NCBI GenBank assembly: GCA_025617745.1
Contig: CM046853.1
Span: 58,117,233-58,181,232 of the forward strand
Origin: Heliocidaris erythrogramma
Taxonomy: Eukaryota > Echinodermata > Echinoidea > Camarodonta > Echinometridae
Direction: 5' to 3'
Length of the DNA: 64,000 nucleotides
Of this stretch, positions 44,992 to 58,447 are shown in pieces. Position 1 is the stretch's first letter. Each line of letters opens with the position of its first letter. Both the position numbers and the translations under genes were made by a program. Under the pieces are notes generated by a model. That model was given only the letters and a program-made list of their open reading frames with translations. It was not told the origin of the DNA and searched no databases.

Positions 44992-46524
44992 CCCCCTGTT
45001 CAGACAAAAAACATTTATACCGAAACTTGATAAAGAACGTCGTGTAAAATTTTCATCGTATGGCCTACGGACCGTTCAGACACATATCTCTACCGATTAG
45101 AAAAAACATCGTATAGATGCCCAGTTTTCCACTGCGCATGTTGTTATGGTCGCCGCCAGCCCTTGCCTGGCCCTCATCCATGGAGCGCGCGCAATTTGAC
45201 ATTCGACGAGCAAGTCAAGCCTACGAAAACGATCTTCGTATCTAGTTGCTGACTTCATTTTCTTCGTTTTTCATAGAAATTGTCTGAAAATTATTTTAAT
45301 CGTATTTTAAACACATATGCCATTTATTCTGACTTATATTGAATGTGCCTGAAATCTCAGACTCAGACTCAGTATATCTATAGACTAGTCAAGAAACGGA
45401 AGCGGAAATGAGAGGTAAGGTCACCTTTCTCGCGCGCTCACGTTAAGTCCCGCCCAGTTATACCGTTCTGTGGTCGCCATACGTTCAGACACACACGGAA
45501 AAGTGATTCGTTATCGAGTTCTAGTTCGAAACTATGCTCTGACCCTAGTTTCGATATACGACGTTTCGTTAGTCAACGTTCAGACACATAAATCCGTCGT
45601 ATAGCTGTACCTTTTTGGTATAATTTTTTTTGTGTGTCTGAACACCGTGGTAGTTATTTACTGATATCTCTCATACAGGGTGTTCAGACAAAAAAATTAT
45701 ACCAAAACGGTATAGCTATACGATGGATTTATGTGTCTGAACGCTGACTAACGAAACGTCGTATAACGAAACTAGGGTCAAAGCATCCTTTCGAACCAGA
45801 ACTCGATAACGAATCACCTTTCGTGTGTGTATCCCCCTGTTCAGACGCTATTCAGTTTATACCAAAACTCGATAAAGAAACGACGTATAAAGAATCATCG
45901 TATAGCTAACGGGTCGTTCAGACGCATATTGCGACCGTCGTGAAAAAGGTGGTATAGATGCGCAGTTTCCCACTGCGCGTGTTGTTATGATCACGAGGTA
46001 TCCGCTAGCCCCCCTGCCTGGATTTCCTCTTCCAACTTTCACGCGCGCTCCCGTTAAGCCCCGCCCAGTTATACCGTTCTATGGTCGCCATACGTTCAGA
46101 CGGACACGGAACAGTGATTCTTTATCGAGTTCTAGTTCGAAACGATGCTCTGACCCTCGTTTCGCTATACGTCGTTTCGCTATACGTCGTTTCGTTAGTC
46201 AGCGTTCAGACGCAAAATTTCATCGTATAGCTATACCGTTCTAGTATAGCTATACCGTTTTGGTATAGATTTTTAGCGTCTGAACACCCTGTCTGACGTA
46301 TGGCAACCATATATTGGTATAAATGGGCGGGGTTAACGTGAGCGGGCGCGAAAGGTGACCGTACCTCTCATTTCCGCCAGGCAAGGGCTAGCGGCCATCT
46401 ACACGATGTTTTTTCTAATCGGTCGAGATATGTGTCTGAACGGTCCGCAGGCTATAAGATGAACATTTTATAAGACGTTTCTTTATCGAGTTTCGGTATA
46501 AACGTTTTGTATCTGAACAGGGGG
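44992..46524. mobile_element. Nest of TIR elements with GTTCAGAC termini
   Basis: The outermost ends CCCCCTGTTCAGA and its complement (ending 46524) pair for about 130 bases. Inside are further termini of the same family: CTGAACACC near 45646, GGTGTTCAGAC near 45681, CCCCCTGTTCAGACGC near 45832 and GCGTCTGAACACCCTG near 46268. A palindrome is centred near 45662. The pieces share CGTTTCG, GTCGTATA and TATCGAGTTCTAGTTCGAA phrases. It encodes no transposase. A related element appears to have landed in, or duplicated within, an older copy. Confidence 0.8.
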
Positions 46525-47134
46525 TTAATGGAAGTTGCCCAAATCCAAAGATAATCAAGGGCAGATTGTATTATATATCACCATGGCACTAGCGATTTTT
46601 ACGCTTGCCCTTTAAAATGGTCAGTGAGAAAGCTCCGAAAAGGACATTGGAATAATTACATTCGAAATTTGGGTACAATTTGCTCGAAATCAATACATGC
46701 ATAGATATCAGGCAAACGTTTCTTTTTTATTTTTATTTGTTGGTGCCTGAGATCAAGTCTTCAGGCCACAATCAATGACCAACTGTCTAAGATGGATCTA
46801 TCTTTGACAATCTGGCATAGTAGAATTTGTGTCAGCAAAAACAAAAATTAGGATAATTTGAGTTTATTCCCCACATTTCAACACAAATTCAATCCAAGTT
46901 AGGAAACAAACAATACGTGAAATATATTCCTCTAAAAGATAATATTTGTGGAGGATTACGACCAATGTTTATCTATACGTTTGTAACCCATACTTTGAAG
47001 TCAGAGAAGCAAATAAGAACTACATTTCTCTGAATGACACTAAAAGATGACAATTTTTATCTGAAAAAAGGTAAAAGTATTTTAATTTGCAAGATAACAT
47101 TAATTCATAACTAAAGTATTTGTTTTCCTAAATT

Positions 47135-47174
<40 letters not shown>

Positions 47175-47876
47175 TGTAAAAATACTTTTTTAAGGATGAT
47201 TGTGCTTGTGACACCCTAAAGAAAGTTATCCACCTGATGAGAATTAGTGTTATCATTTTTATGCTTCACTTTTTAAAGGGAGAGTGGCTTTGCTTTCAAA
47301 AGTTCCATTTTCGCTGACGTCTTCAAGGTATTAGAGCTGTATTTGGCTCAACCGGTTGACCAAGGTATCATATGTGTGTTCTTGCACTTGTCCCTCGCTT
47401 GAGTATTTCATCGTATCGAAGAGTTGGCAAGGTACTTTTAGGAGCGAGGGTATGAAATCTGATATAATCACTTGATATGGGATCCCTTGCCTTTTAGTTT
47501 AGTGATGGTAACAACAATTGATTGATATAGGAATTTAACGTTACAATATGAAATAAAAAACATGATCGACGGGAAGGGGCTGGTAACCATAGAAGATTAT
47601 GATGAGAGCACAAAAGTCGTTTACACCTTACTGGGAAAGAATATGTAGGTTACGTGATGGAACATCATTCATCCCTCGCTGAAATAGGCAAGCCATACGT
47701 ATTTAGTATTTTAGGTGGTTCCTCCAATAAAGCAAATACCCAGATGAATGAAGGGAAACAGCAAATCTGCAGTCAAAATTATCACTTGGATACGTGCGCT
47801 GTTGCTTGCCAGTGATGATACTATTAAGAGCAATCCTCTCTTTATCATCAGAGATGCTGTTGTCTTCGATTGTTTT
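46525..47876. other. Intergenic stretch with a (TA)n tract
   Basis: A (TA)n tract of about 15 units lies at about 47143-47172. No gene was recognised. Confidence 0.45.
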
Positions 47877-48143
47877 TTAATTGATCACGGCATTTATTAC
47901 ACTTTCTTGCTTCATTGACATCACTGGCACGCCAAGGGTTCCATCCTCGTCACCCGAAGGCACCATCTTGTGACAATAGGTTACGGATATACCGAGTTGC
48001 TCAACATGACCTGAGGTGAGGACTGTCTGGTCTGTTACATTAATCAATATGGCTTCCAGATCTTGACTTGGGGAACTAACAAACCTGATGATCCAGGCAA
48101 TAACCTCGTCGTGCTTATAATAACCCACTAACCTTAGGCACAT
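47877..48143 (-). CDS. Possible exon or relic of unknown function
   Basis: An 88-codon open frame with balanced composition (for example VTDQTVLTSGHVEQLG and MVPSGDEDGTLGVPVM) and a less AT-biased third position than surrounding frames. The stop is followed by A-rich sequence, and AATAAA overlaps its end. No domain was recognised. It could be the last exon of an unseen gene, a pseudogene fragment or chance. Confidence 0.2.
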   Translation of the reverse strand: MCLRLVGYYKHDEVIAWIIRFVSSPSQDLEAILINVTDQTVLTSGHVEQLGISVTYCHKMVPSGDEDGTLGVPVMSMKQESVINAVIN

Positions 48144-50238
48144 AATGACTGTTTTCGCTCTGGCCCTAGCAGGATAAATGATTAAAGGACCAAAATCAAG
48201 GCCAAAGCCATCATGGGATCACTTAATCAACATAAATGACAACACAGTGAATAGTCTGGGAGCCTGTCCCGAAATATTCATCCCAATTTACATATGAGAT
48301 TTGACCCCCAAAAGTTAGACCATCCATGTCATTCATAAAAAGATTGTCAGCTTTAAAGAAGCCCGAGGACAAAATTTTGTCAAAAGGAAAAAAAAATTAA
48401 AATAGATAAAAATTAAAAATAGGGAAAATTTGACAAAAATTTCGATCGGGAAGTGGGTGTAACACGCCCCTGAAAAAAACACCAAAGGCATAATAGAGAG
48501 CTGGCAAGGTAATGTGTAATTAACCCATGAATGGTAGATTTCAGCATGGGAGCCACATGGCCCAAATACTTAGCAAGCTTCTCGATTGTGTCGTGTCAAA
48601 CAGGTGCAGATGGACACTGTGTGTGTTTACATAATCCTGACAATATCATTTGACTACTTTTGAGAGAGCAATACAATTTTCACAATTTGATATATTATTA
48701 TTGAATTGCTTCAGGCCGGTTAATTTACTTAATTTTGACAGTACATTTCACGTACGAAAATCCCCCTGGACTAAAGTAACCTATCCATGTCCTTATCCAT
48801 GTCAATGACAACATAATTGCACAGGGTGGGGGTAACGTCTATTACCAGGAATTTAAGTTAGAAGCTCTGGCAGCACATGCGAGCAAGCAAAGTGAACCTG
48901 ACAGTTTTTGAAAATTTATTAAAATGACAATGGAATTTTGTCGTAAAACAAATAGATAAAATTACAAAAGGACCATCTGGGGGTGGGCTGAAGCCCCAGC
49001 CTCCAGCTTCCTTTGCATGCACTGACTTAGAAGTGTCAATTATATCAGTAGGTTGGAAAGGATTGATTTGTTTATGAACTCAGATGGTTCACTCTTTTCG
49101 TGTGTTTTTTTTAATTTGTGTCATGTGAGTTGATATCAACAGTGAATTTGAAAAGATAATTGTCATGTTTATTTCACATTCATGTATACAAGGCGTCTGC
49201 CTTTCAAAGAAAAGATTGGGCAGATTGCCAAAACCTACTGAAAACTTGATCCACCTTTGAAGAAAAAGAAACACCATTTAATAGAGGAAATATCAGGAAC
49301 ACGGTATACCTCAAGTAGGCCATTGAATGGAAATCCCTTGTGGAGCTTGTGAATCAAATCCCGTGTCCTATACCCCTTTAGTGACTGCATAATATGTCAT
49401 AAAGTGAAAGGGAAATTCCCGTTTTCATATTAGTACACTTGCACAGGTAAAGTATTTTTACAGGGAGAAGAGGCCCGAGCGTTTAATAAACGAATATACA
49501 CACCCATGTACATACGCACATCACCCACCCGCCCACCTACGCGCGCACCCTAGTCGACAACTTTACCCGGTCTTGTTTGGTATTTAATGCTTTATTACTT
49601 TCATAGCACAAAATAACTGGCTCACTGCAAATGAGGACCACAAAGTGGGTGTCAGTTTTCTAGACAGTGAGTAAAGTGTCCCTCTGAGAAATGTCATTGA
49701 ATTCGATGGGTCTAAAGATACACTTCAGGAGCAGCGAACATGCGAGTGTTTGATTTACAGCAAAGGAAACGGACGCTGAAATTACATCGAAGAATTCGCA
49801 GCCTTTGCACGAGCTTAAATTTCAAAGAATTAAACGTTACCCTCGTTGCAAAGACTAAATGGCTCGCGCCTAAAGTGACTGAAGTAGAGTGCACTGGAAA
49901 CAAGGATTCCTTAAATGGATATTTTTGTTCAGATATTTTTTCTAAAAGGAAATACTTTAATCGCTGCTACTGGCAGCATCTCGTAAACGATATTCAACTT
50001 AGATCCGTCCTGATACTAAAGTCCCATGCTTTATGTCAACTTAAATAACCATTTCTGTAGAATCTAAATCTGCAATGAATAAGGGTGTCCTCCATTTTTC
50101 TAAAGCATCTTAAGAAGAAGTTTTTGTACAGAGTTCCTCACCGACACAAATGTCTTATAAGTTGCCCTCGATTGCCTTGTTATAATTTGTTAACAGCATG
50201 AACAGTGCCGGGTAAAGATATTCACAATTTTGTAGAAG
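48144..50238. other. Intergenic stretch
   Basis: The fragment at about 48545-48590 is related to 19005-19050. A 102-codon frame at 49740-50048 shows no known domain. Nothing else was recognised. Confidence 0.4.
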
Positions 50239-50421
50239 GTATTTACAATTTTATGAATTCCAAGTTCTACGTTAAACTTTCCAAAGTGAATGCAAATGAA
50301 ATATATAAAGATTAATGCCTCGGAGAAAGGTATATACAATCTTATGAATTCCAAAATCTACATTAAACTTTCAAAAGTGAATGCAACTACAATATAAAAA
50401 AATTATGCCTTGGAGAAAGCA
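50239..50421 (+). repeat. Tandem duplication, unit about 92 bp
   Basis: GGTATTTACAATTTTATGAATTCC (in part) at about 50239 recurs as GGTATATACAATCTTATGAA at about 50329, followed in both by TTAAACTTTC..AAGTGAATGCAA and ATGCCT(C/T)GGAGAAAG. Identity is about 85-90% by eye. Confidence 0.85.
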
Positions 50422-52340
50422 ATTATCTACCGTAATTCAAGTAAGCCTATCATCCATTCTTTAGGGACTTCTTTCCTTGGAGAAATGGAACTATAAGCAG
50501 AAAAAATCAGGTCTTCAAACAAATATGTCGCAAAAGTGTTTAACTTTGAATCAAAATTATGCGTGAAACAATATTTTAATGCATTTTCCAAAATTTAGAA
50601 ATATGGAACTAACATCATGTCATAGGGTCATAAGAACATTATACGGGAAAACACGATGGGATGCATAGAGAGTTTGAACAAATATATGACGAACTCTTCA
50701 TTTAAACTTCTTGTTTTGCCAGTTGTTAGTGGTTTTGTTGCTGCATACTTTTTTTCATCTCTAATGTAATATCACTGAAATCAAACCAATCTTGTAATGT
50801 AACAATTCTTCTTAATCTATATCAGCGCAAGTTATACATTGTCAAAAGCTATTGTTTCATTTACACCCGTTCATTCAGTCGCTCATTTAATAAGCACATA
50901 AATGCAGCTATCCAAACACATACGATTTCCTTTTCAGTCAGTAATTAAGGATATTAATCTTGTTTTAAATCAAAATTTTAAAAATGTGAAATTGAATTGC
51001 AAATTGCTATATTTTATGAAAATTCAACCTGGAGTCTCTTAGTTTTGTACTTTATACGTAGGCAAACAATAAAGCAGCTTTAAGGTTTTATGAAATTATC
51101 AACAGCAAAAAAATTATTTTCCCGATAAAGGGCGACTCTTTATGTCATTCCTAAGTTGCTAGGTCTAACGAAAGTGACCAGTTAGCATGATCTCAATATT
51201 GGTAGTTATTTTGAGCCTTTCAAAAGGTGATAAATTCGTGAATGGCAGCATCGAAGTCCTTCACCAACACGCGAAATAGCTCATATCAAATTGATACTCG
51301 TGGGGGAAATTGTCACGATCCGTCGACACAATAAATAACACGCTCTTCTGGAAATCAAACAAACTTAACGGCTACCCAGTTTCTGGGCTACCCCTACTAA
51401 TATGATTGTTTCATGCATGTAACACGAATGTTGCTCATATCTAATTAAGACCCCTCGGCCTTTTATGGTCTTGATACTCTGCAATTAACTAACGGGATGA
51501 CGGCAGGCACTCGAGTATGAGAAGCTCTCAAGCAGGCAATTGAAAGACCTAATCGCCATGAATATAATATACGAGAGAGGAGAATTCTGCTTCAGGTGTT
51601 TTGAAGTTTTCCGAACCACGTGGTGAGATACATTTAATGATTCATAGCATTTTGGAATGCATAGGGGAACTTTATAGGTTGAAAAGGAGATTGTTATATG
51701 CTCCAATAGATATGACACGTTTTACCTGTCATATTTATTCATCCTAACACATTTTCAAGAAAGTTCTTCATCGCATTTTTACTTAATTTCATATAGGCTG
51801 ATATATAAAGCAACTCTACAACGCTTTCCCTAACATGCTTACTGAAATGCTTACTAAAATTTATCATGGAGTAGAGTATCATTTTTATATTTATTTTAAT
51901 GACAAATATTTGATAGTCCTCCTATCTGAAATGCAACACTTTCAATTTGTGATATCCTGTCACATTGCTAACAATTAATATGCTTGTATGATATAGCTTA
52001 TGTATTTCTCTTTAATATGATATGCAAAATATCCAAATCTGATAATATCTGATTCTTTGGTTTCATCTTGAATTACGAGATATCGTGTTAACATTTTAAA
52101 AAATATATACATAAAAAGAATACAATCGGACCCCAAAATGGACCTTGCGGCACAAGCACCTGAGTGTACAATAATTTTGTAACTGTTGTTATTTTGTAAG
52201 CACACGGAATATTGTAGATTTACGTGTGATCAATTGGGTAGTGTTCTTCATTTTCGATTCATTCATCCAGATCTGGTAGAAGACAGTCTCCATCTCACAT
52301 TTCATGCTCTATCTCTTTTCCATTCACCTTCTCCCCCTCC

Positions 52341-52378
<38 letters not shown>

Positions 52379-55300
52379 GGATGTAGAATTTTACTTTTCA
52401 GTTTCATGAAAATGGACAAATGAAAGAAGAGCTCATTCCAGGCTGCCGTATTATCACGGAGCAATTTATCAAGGTTTGGAGTTTACCACTTGTTATCATA
52501 TACATTCCTACATCAAGTAATTCACCGATTTAGTAGTTGAGCTCCATTCTAAAGAGACCTTCACATAAAATATATAGGAATTTTTAATTAGGAAAGAAGA
52601 TATTCGTTATCAGTAATTATTACTCTTAATGATGAGCGACAGATCTGGGGTATTCGATGCTGACGGGGAAATTGTGATACTGATTGTGTACATGGAAACC
52701 TTATAGCTTGCTAGCTTTGTACTTTTACATAATGACCATTTGGTTAATCTTTTGAGGCGCTTTGTCGTTGGAACACCGATGAATCTGAATTACTTTCTGA
52801 CGTATGGTAATGCACATTTCGAAATGATGACTGGGAACTAGTAGGAAAAATGATGAAAAAATATTTGATCAGTAAGTTTTCACATGTGGAATGCAGTTTT
52901 ATTTCATTATTAGTGGTCGGTGTGAAATACAATCGTTTACTGAGTTACTCATCACTTTATTTCAAATCATTTGAACAAAACAATAAATAAGCCGTAGTAA
53001 TAAATGATCAAGTTAGGTTTTCGATTTTGCATTGATGCAAGTTTGTATGTTTTAATGCCGTCGGGAGCACTTCTTTCAAGCGTGATTATATTAAGCATAT
53101 GATATGTGGACCGCCCTTGAAGTGGAACAAAAAAAGACGGACTCTTCCTTCCTGATGAAGAATCATTTCTTAAAGAGAAAACCTTTGGGGAAATCATTGC
53201 AGGAATTCAAGAAATTAATGGATATCCAATATCATGTTAGTAGAAATGGGCTTCCAGTCATCAAATGACCAACACTCCTAAGTTTTTTTTAAAGTACATA
53301 CCGGAAACGAGTGGTTATTGCCTTTCCTTTACTTCTCCAAGTTAAGGGGCAAGAAAAACAAGGGTAACCATATTTCTTCTAAACTTCCGCTGTAGCCTGA
53401 TGGCATAGTTTATGTAATTTTTTTATTTTTATTAAGTTTATTATTTTTGTAGTGAGGTGAGTGGTAGAAGAATTTGGAAAAAAATAAAGCTTGAAAGCAA
53501 AAGGCGATTGTTTTTTTAATTCGTTTTACGATTTTTCAAGGACAGTGATTTTATGTCAGCGCAATTCTGACCGAAAACACAAAAGTTCACCTATATTATT
53601 TCAGATTTCATTTTTGTTCGAGGCTTGCTCGAAAAAAATCCAAATAATCACGAAATTTCAAGCAATATAACACGGATTTTCCCTGAATATTACGATGAAT
53701 TTAAAATTTAAAAAATTGGGATTGAAATAAATGTATCTAAGCTTGATTGAAAGCCTTCTCCACTAGCAAGGTTAAATCACAACGTCCCTCGGAATTTACC
53801 CTTCATAGAAATTGCTAATTTATGAGGATGTGTACAAAATAAAAAGCACAAGCAAATGAAAACAAGTGACATATAAAAAGGGGGGCAGGTACAAGACATA
53901 AGGTGAGGAAGGAAAAGTAGAAAGGAGAAGATAGTCGGTCAGAAACCACTTTGACCAGGAGCTCCCTGATTTAATGGCGGTCCAAGTGGGGAGAGACAGA
54001 TATCATAAATCGCAAGTGCGTGCTTCGCCTTTTTATCGATAAACAAAAAACAGCGCATACAGCAATCGTTCAAGGAAAATAATGCTATGCATCGATTATT
54101 CAAAGGTGAAAATGGGTTGGGGAAAATTACACAGAGAATAACAAAAAAAAAAACACATAGTATAAAAAAAACATCTCTTTTTGGCACTTCAAACTAATGT
54201 CCTTCAACCATCAACGTGTCAAGAGACAATAAGACATATAATATCAAAATCAAATATTTCTAGATTTATCCTAGTGTACAATTACATTTATATTTCAGAA
54301 GATATAAGCGGAAAAATATCCCTTCCATTTGTGAATGATAATGTAGGCCTATGTGTTATATGAAATAAATGAACGGATAAAGCGCCATATCTTCCTTAAG
54401 TTATGAACAAATAAATGACTGGAAAATAAGTATAGAAGAGAAGACACTTAGATTAGTAAAGAAATATTTATTAAAGGGGTCCTTGATAATGTCACGGCAA
54501 GGATGTTGCCTCAGAGGTTTAGTGATTCACGAATGAACCTGCTTTTCTCTTGCTGTCATTCCACCCATTTGTATTGTCCCATAAAGATTTATTATCCCAT
54601 TCATGCAAGAAAATCCATGTGTTCCAAGCTTCCATTCAAATGCCTTTGCTGAAATATAGGATCAGCTCTGAAAAACTTTTAGTTCCTTCGGAAATGCCAC
54701 TTCTACTGAGAAATAAAGATCTGAAGGGGCAGGTCAACCAAGGATAGTCAACCTTGTAATTTATCGTTGTTTACAATACAATAGAGAATTGTCGGTGGAG
54801 TTCGGAAACAGTTCGAAATGGTGGAAACGTCCATATTTCATCATGATATCACATAATTCTTTTCTTTCAGAAGTTATTTGTCATTTTCTTTAGATGCTTA
54901 TTTCGCCACTTACATGTTCTTGGAGATGAGATCATTAATACTTTGGTTTCGTTGATTATAAAGTTACATCTTATTACAATCTACTGTTGTTTTAATGCGA
55001 TATAATAAACGGTGAAATGGAGAGTTTTATAGTTGTTTCTTTTCCCTGTCTTTTACGCCATGCTTGTTTCCATTTGAGTATGTCGAACTCGTAAATTTGA
55101 TTCTCACTCGGTCGGGAAAGATTTAGTTACAATTTACGCGTGCTGTTCCTCGCCTTTTCTCCGCTCGCCCCGTGACTTTATCAACCTAAAATAATTGCGT
55201 TTTACGACAGGTTTTCTTTAGCGACCCAAAGAATGCCTTTTCGCGTCAATTCTGCACCTCGAATGTTTATCCGGGGAAAGAATTCGACATTATAAATGTT

Positions 55301-55744
55301 TAGTTATCCCATTACCACCCCATCTTTCGTCCTATACTGTCTTAGAGATTGCTCTGGAAACGTATTACCTGGATGAACAATACTGAATGACCGTATCATT
55401 CACATCAATTATATAAATTAGAGAGCACTCGATACTTTCCTCCCATAAAAAAGAACATGGATACTTCACATTAAATCGTTAAGAATTGGTGCATGGATTT
55501 CAAGCTCACACCCTCCATCTTGATAATAAATAAGTATTGACGACAATGATTTATCTAGGACTTAGTCCATTGATTTTTACCTTCAAAATATTTGATCTCG
55601 TTAAGTAATCGATGGTAAATGTATTTGTTTGATACCTTATATGAGGCAGGAGATAACTTTCGTTGGTAGATGCTTGTACGCAGAGACTTTCCTTCTGTGA
55701 AATTTGGGGCATATGGGACAACTACCCTCCCAATAATTTAGAAA
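50422..55744. other. Intergenic stretch without recognised genes
   Basis: Contains a (CT)n tract at about 52345-52376 and AT-rich sequence. The short open frames have no domain or splice support. Confidence 0.4.
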
Positions 55745-56690
55745 TTACCTGTGTGTCATATGCAGCTTAAAGGGTTCGAATACAACATTCCCCCTTAATC
55801 CTGTAGACTGATAGACGTCCCTTCTTGTAAAATGCAATCGTACAATTCGGTCACACTGAATCAACTCGAAATTTGCAAATGCCTTTTGATCAATTCTTTG
55901 TGGTATTTTCTTTTCGAAGATTGAAATTCCACAATTAGATTTTATGGCCAATGTTTTAAATCCTGGTGGTTTTGCTTTGGCCAGAAACTGGTTCTCGATT
56001 ACAACCAAGAAAAAACTTGGTACAAAAGTAATCAACAGGGCATATTCTCTATCTGGTGTTCCATCTTTCACCAAATAGAAAACACCTTGTAATCAATCTA
56101 TTTTTCATTGCTGGACAGTTGATTGAGTGAAGCCTCAATATTTCATTCCCATCGACTTTCCAAATCTCGAATTCTTCTTCGATTACAGCATTAGCTCCTA
56201 GCCCTTTGAGTGCCTGGGATCCCTTAAGAGATTTTTGTTACCGATTTGGTTCTCAATCAGCGGGCAAATGAAATAGTCCAATCTTCTGGAGGTTTATCAT
56301 ACCTCCACACGGGGTTATACTCATGAAGACATCTATCCCTGTACTTAGAGGTCTCAGTGAAAGGTGAGGGCAACTGCTCTTCAGAGGGGTGATTAGCACA
56401 CGCCTCCCGTATCCCACTTGGATTACACCATTTCCCCCAATCTCAAAGGCCTGATATTGGGCGACTAAAGAGAAATTGGAAGGGAAAATAACACGCCAGT
56501 CAGCTCATGACTCTCACATTTTGGGTCACGGGCCCAATTCAAAATCCCATCATCAGACACAGTCCCACTGGCGGTAATTTTGAGATCCGTTTTTCTTTCT
56601 ACATTACTCCAGTTCATATTGTATTACTTTGCTGGTTGACTCTTTTACCTGGTCATGTGCAGCTTCTTTCTATCTAGTGGTGTTATTATT
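55745..56690 (-). pseudogene. Decayed coding relic of unknown family
   Basis: On the minus strand several stretches read as ordinary protein, with mixed composition, Cys residues and few AT-biased codons. They lie in different frames over about 950 bases, with several interruptions. The longest open piece (55745-56074) contains PGFKTLAIKSNCGISIFE. I do not recognise the family. The simplest reading is an old, broken gene copy; small introns could explain some frame changes, but obvious splice sites were not seen. Confidence 0.45.
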
Positions 56691-57278
56691 ATGGAAAAAA
56701 CTTTGGTAAGCCTCCTCTATTTTGCCTGACAAAATGAGAAACAATAAGGTCGGACTAGCGTCATTCAATGCTTATCGTATTGTATAGGAAATAACCTCTT
56801 GTGTTTATACCTCCGCTATACACGTGGTAATATCATATTTGGCCAATAAAGCAAGGTCATTAGCAATTTAATGAACGTTAGACAAAGCCAGCTCAGAGTA
56901 TTACAGAATATGATGTGCAACGATACGTACACGGCACGACTGAGTTGTTTGTTTAACAATTTGGGTATTGTTCAATGCTCGCGCTTTCTAAATTGGCGTG
57001 GCGACCAGAGCATAGAGCTGAGACGGTGTATTTTCCCACATTTGTTACAACCTTTTCTTTCCTTTTCAAACTACTTATACTCTATCGTTTGCTGCTCTGA
57101 AAAGTTGAAACTACAATCACATGTAACTATTCAATGCATGCTTCATTAACCAGAACTCATTAAGCAATGGTGGTTGATTACGGATGAAGGGGGCGTTTAT
57201 TTAAAGTGCATTTGGACTGCTTCGCAATACAAGTAATTACATATATTGTATATACGTGTAATATTTGGTCACTTAAAC
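56691..57278. other. Intergenic stretch
   Basis: Nothing recognised apart from a short open frame at 56871-57149 without a domain. Confidence 0.35.
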
Positions 57279-57281
57279 CAT

Positions 57282-57309
<28 letters not shown>
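57279..57309 (+). repeat. (CA)n microsatellite
   Basis: About 14 CA units. A second CA-rich tract lies at about 57510-57549, on the other side of scaffold locus B. Confidence 0.95.
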
Positions 57310-57312
<3 letters not shown>

Positions 57313-57317
57313 CTTGT

Positions 57318-57495
57318 ATTGCTTTATTTCCGAGGACAAGTATTGTTCCTCTATTGTTCCTCCGTCCTCGGACAGTCGACGGAATAAGGCATAAATTCAT
57401 TGTTCGACGTTTGAGGACTATTGTCCGGCTTCCGAGGACCATTGTTCTCATGTTTTTTCTTTTTGTTCTCTGTCCGAAAATGTCCTCGGACATAC
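57318..57495. repeat. Scaffold element with a reiterated TCCGAGGAC word (locus B)
   Basis: TCCGAGGAC or its complement (with one TTTGAGGAC variant) occurs five times. Between the copies lie ATTGTTC (four times), GACGGAATAA (57378-57387) and TTTTTGTTCTC, the same scaffold as at 36813-36961 and 61685-62015. It is flanked by CA tracts and has no coding capacity. Confidence 0.65.
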
Positions 57496-57549
57496 TGCTA
57501 AACACGCCCACACCCTCCCACACAACCACACGCACACACACACACACAC

Positions 57550-58447
57550 TCAAAAGTGTCAAGTTTCATCAATTGTTTATCAGCTCTCCAATTCATTCTA
57601 GAACATGTAGAGGGTAAGTGATTTTCTCAGGTATGTTTGTACTTTTTTTATTCTCTCACATTCCTCTAATACTTTGAAATATACCCGAAAAGTTTCCAAC
57701 TATGAATAGTTTATAAAATGCAATAACACTGTTTGAATTCAGGTTATCACTAAATTATGATACTACGTTTGTATCATGCATTCCCAGCAGTGATCGAAAG
57801 GGATTAGGAATTTCTCTTCGGGGTTTGCATTATAACCAATGAAGTGAGATTTTAATAGCACCATGGCCACACAAACACACCCTCACACTCCACCGTACAC
57901 CACATCGGTGCATGTTGCCTAGAAGGGTTAGAGATGAGAAGGTATTCCTGATGAGAACCTGTTCTCGTGCAATGGTGGAGGTTGCTTAGTTGCACAAATG
58001 TGTTTGTAAGCGCTCCCCAGTGAGATGACTGACGCAGAATCCTTAATCACCAATAATCGAGAACAAATTAAAACTCCCGCCTCTTCATCAAAAACACATT
58101 AATGCAAACGGGGATCAGTCATCCATGGGAGTCAGTTCCAACGTTACCTGCGTTAAACATGTCCTGCCCTTTCCGTTCCAGTGGTCACAAATACATAGGC
58201 ACTACTTTAATACTACGTATCACTCTCTGCGCCTAGAAAATAGAGACCCGTCACACTTCTGTGATCATGATGCAATCGCACTTTGGAAATTGGCATATCA
58301 TAGCAATTGCTTATCTTTTTCATTGTTAAAGAAAATCTATGAGATGACTTTTTATTTAAAATTTGTAATGGATTTTTATTTTGTTTAATATTCTAAGTAG
58401 TAAAGACACAGCTACACTTTTGATAACGTGTAATGGAAGTGTAGAAA
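57550..58447. other. Intergenic stretch
   Basis: Nothing recognised. CTGATGAGAACCTGTTCTC near 57948 forms a hairpin but lacks the GAAA of a hammerhead. Confidence 0.35.

Noticed and set aside
47228-47250. CACCTGATGAGAATTAG as a ribozyme core
   Set aside because: No stem II and no GAAA at the required spacing. The similar CTGATGAAGAATC at 53146 fails for the same reasons.
49740-50048. 102-codon plus-strand frame starting with a basic region
   Set aside because: No domain, no splice sites and no promoter signal; plausible by chance in 64 kb.
57246-57617. 123-codon frame with repeated Thr-His and Arg-Thr stretches
   Set aside because: It crosses two CA microsatellites and the reiterated-word element; its composition explains it fully.
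57945-57975. CTGATGAGAACCTGTTCTC hairpin, a possible hammerhead
   Set aside because: The hairpin is followed by GTGC rather than GAAA, so the catalytic core is absent.
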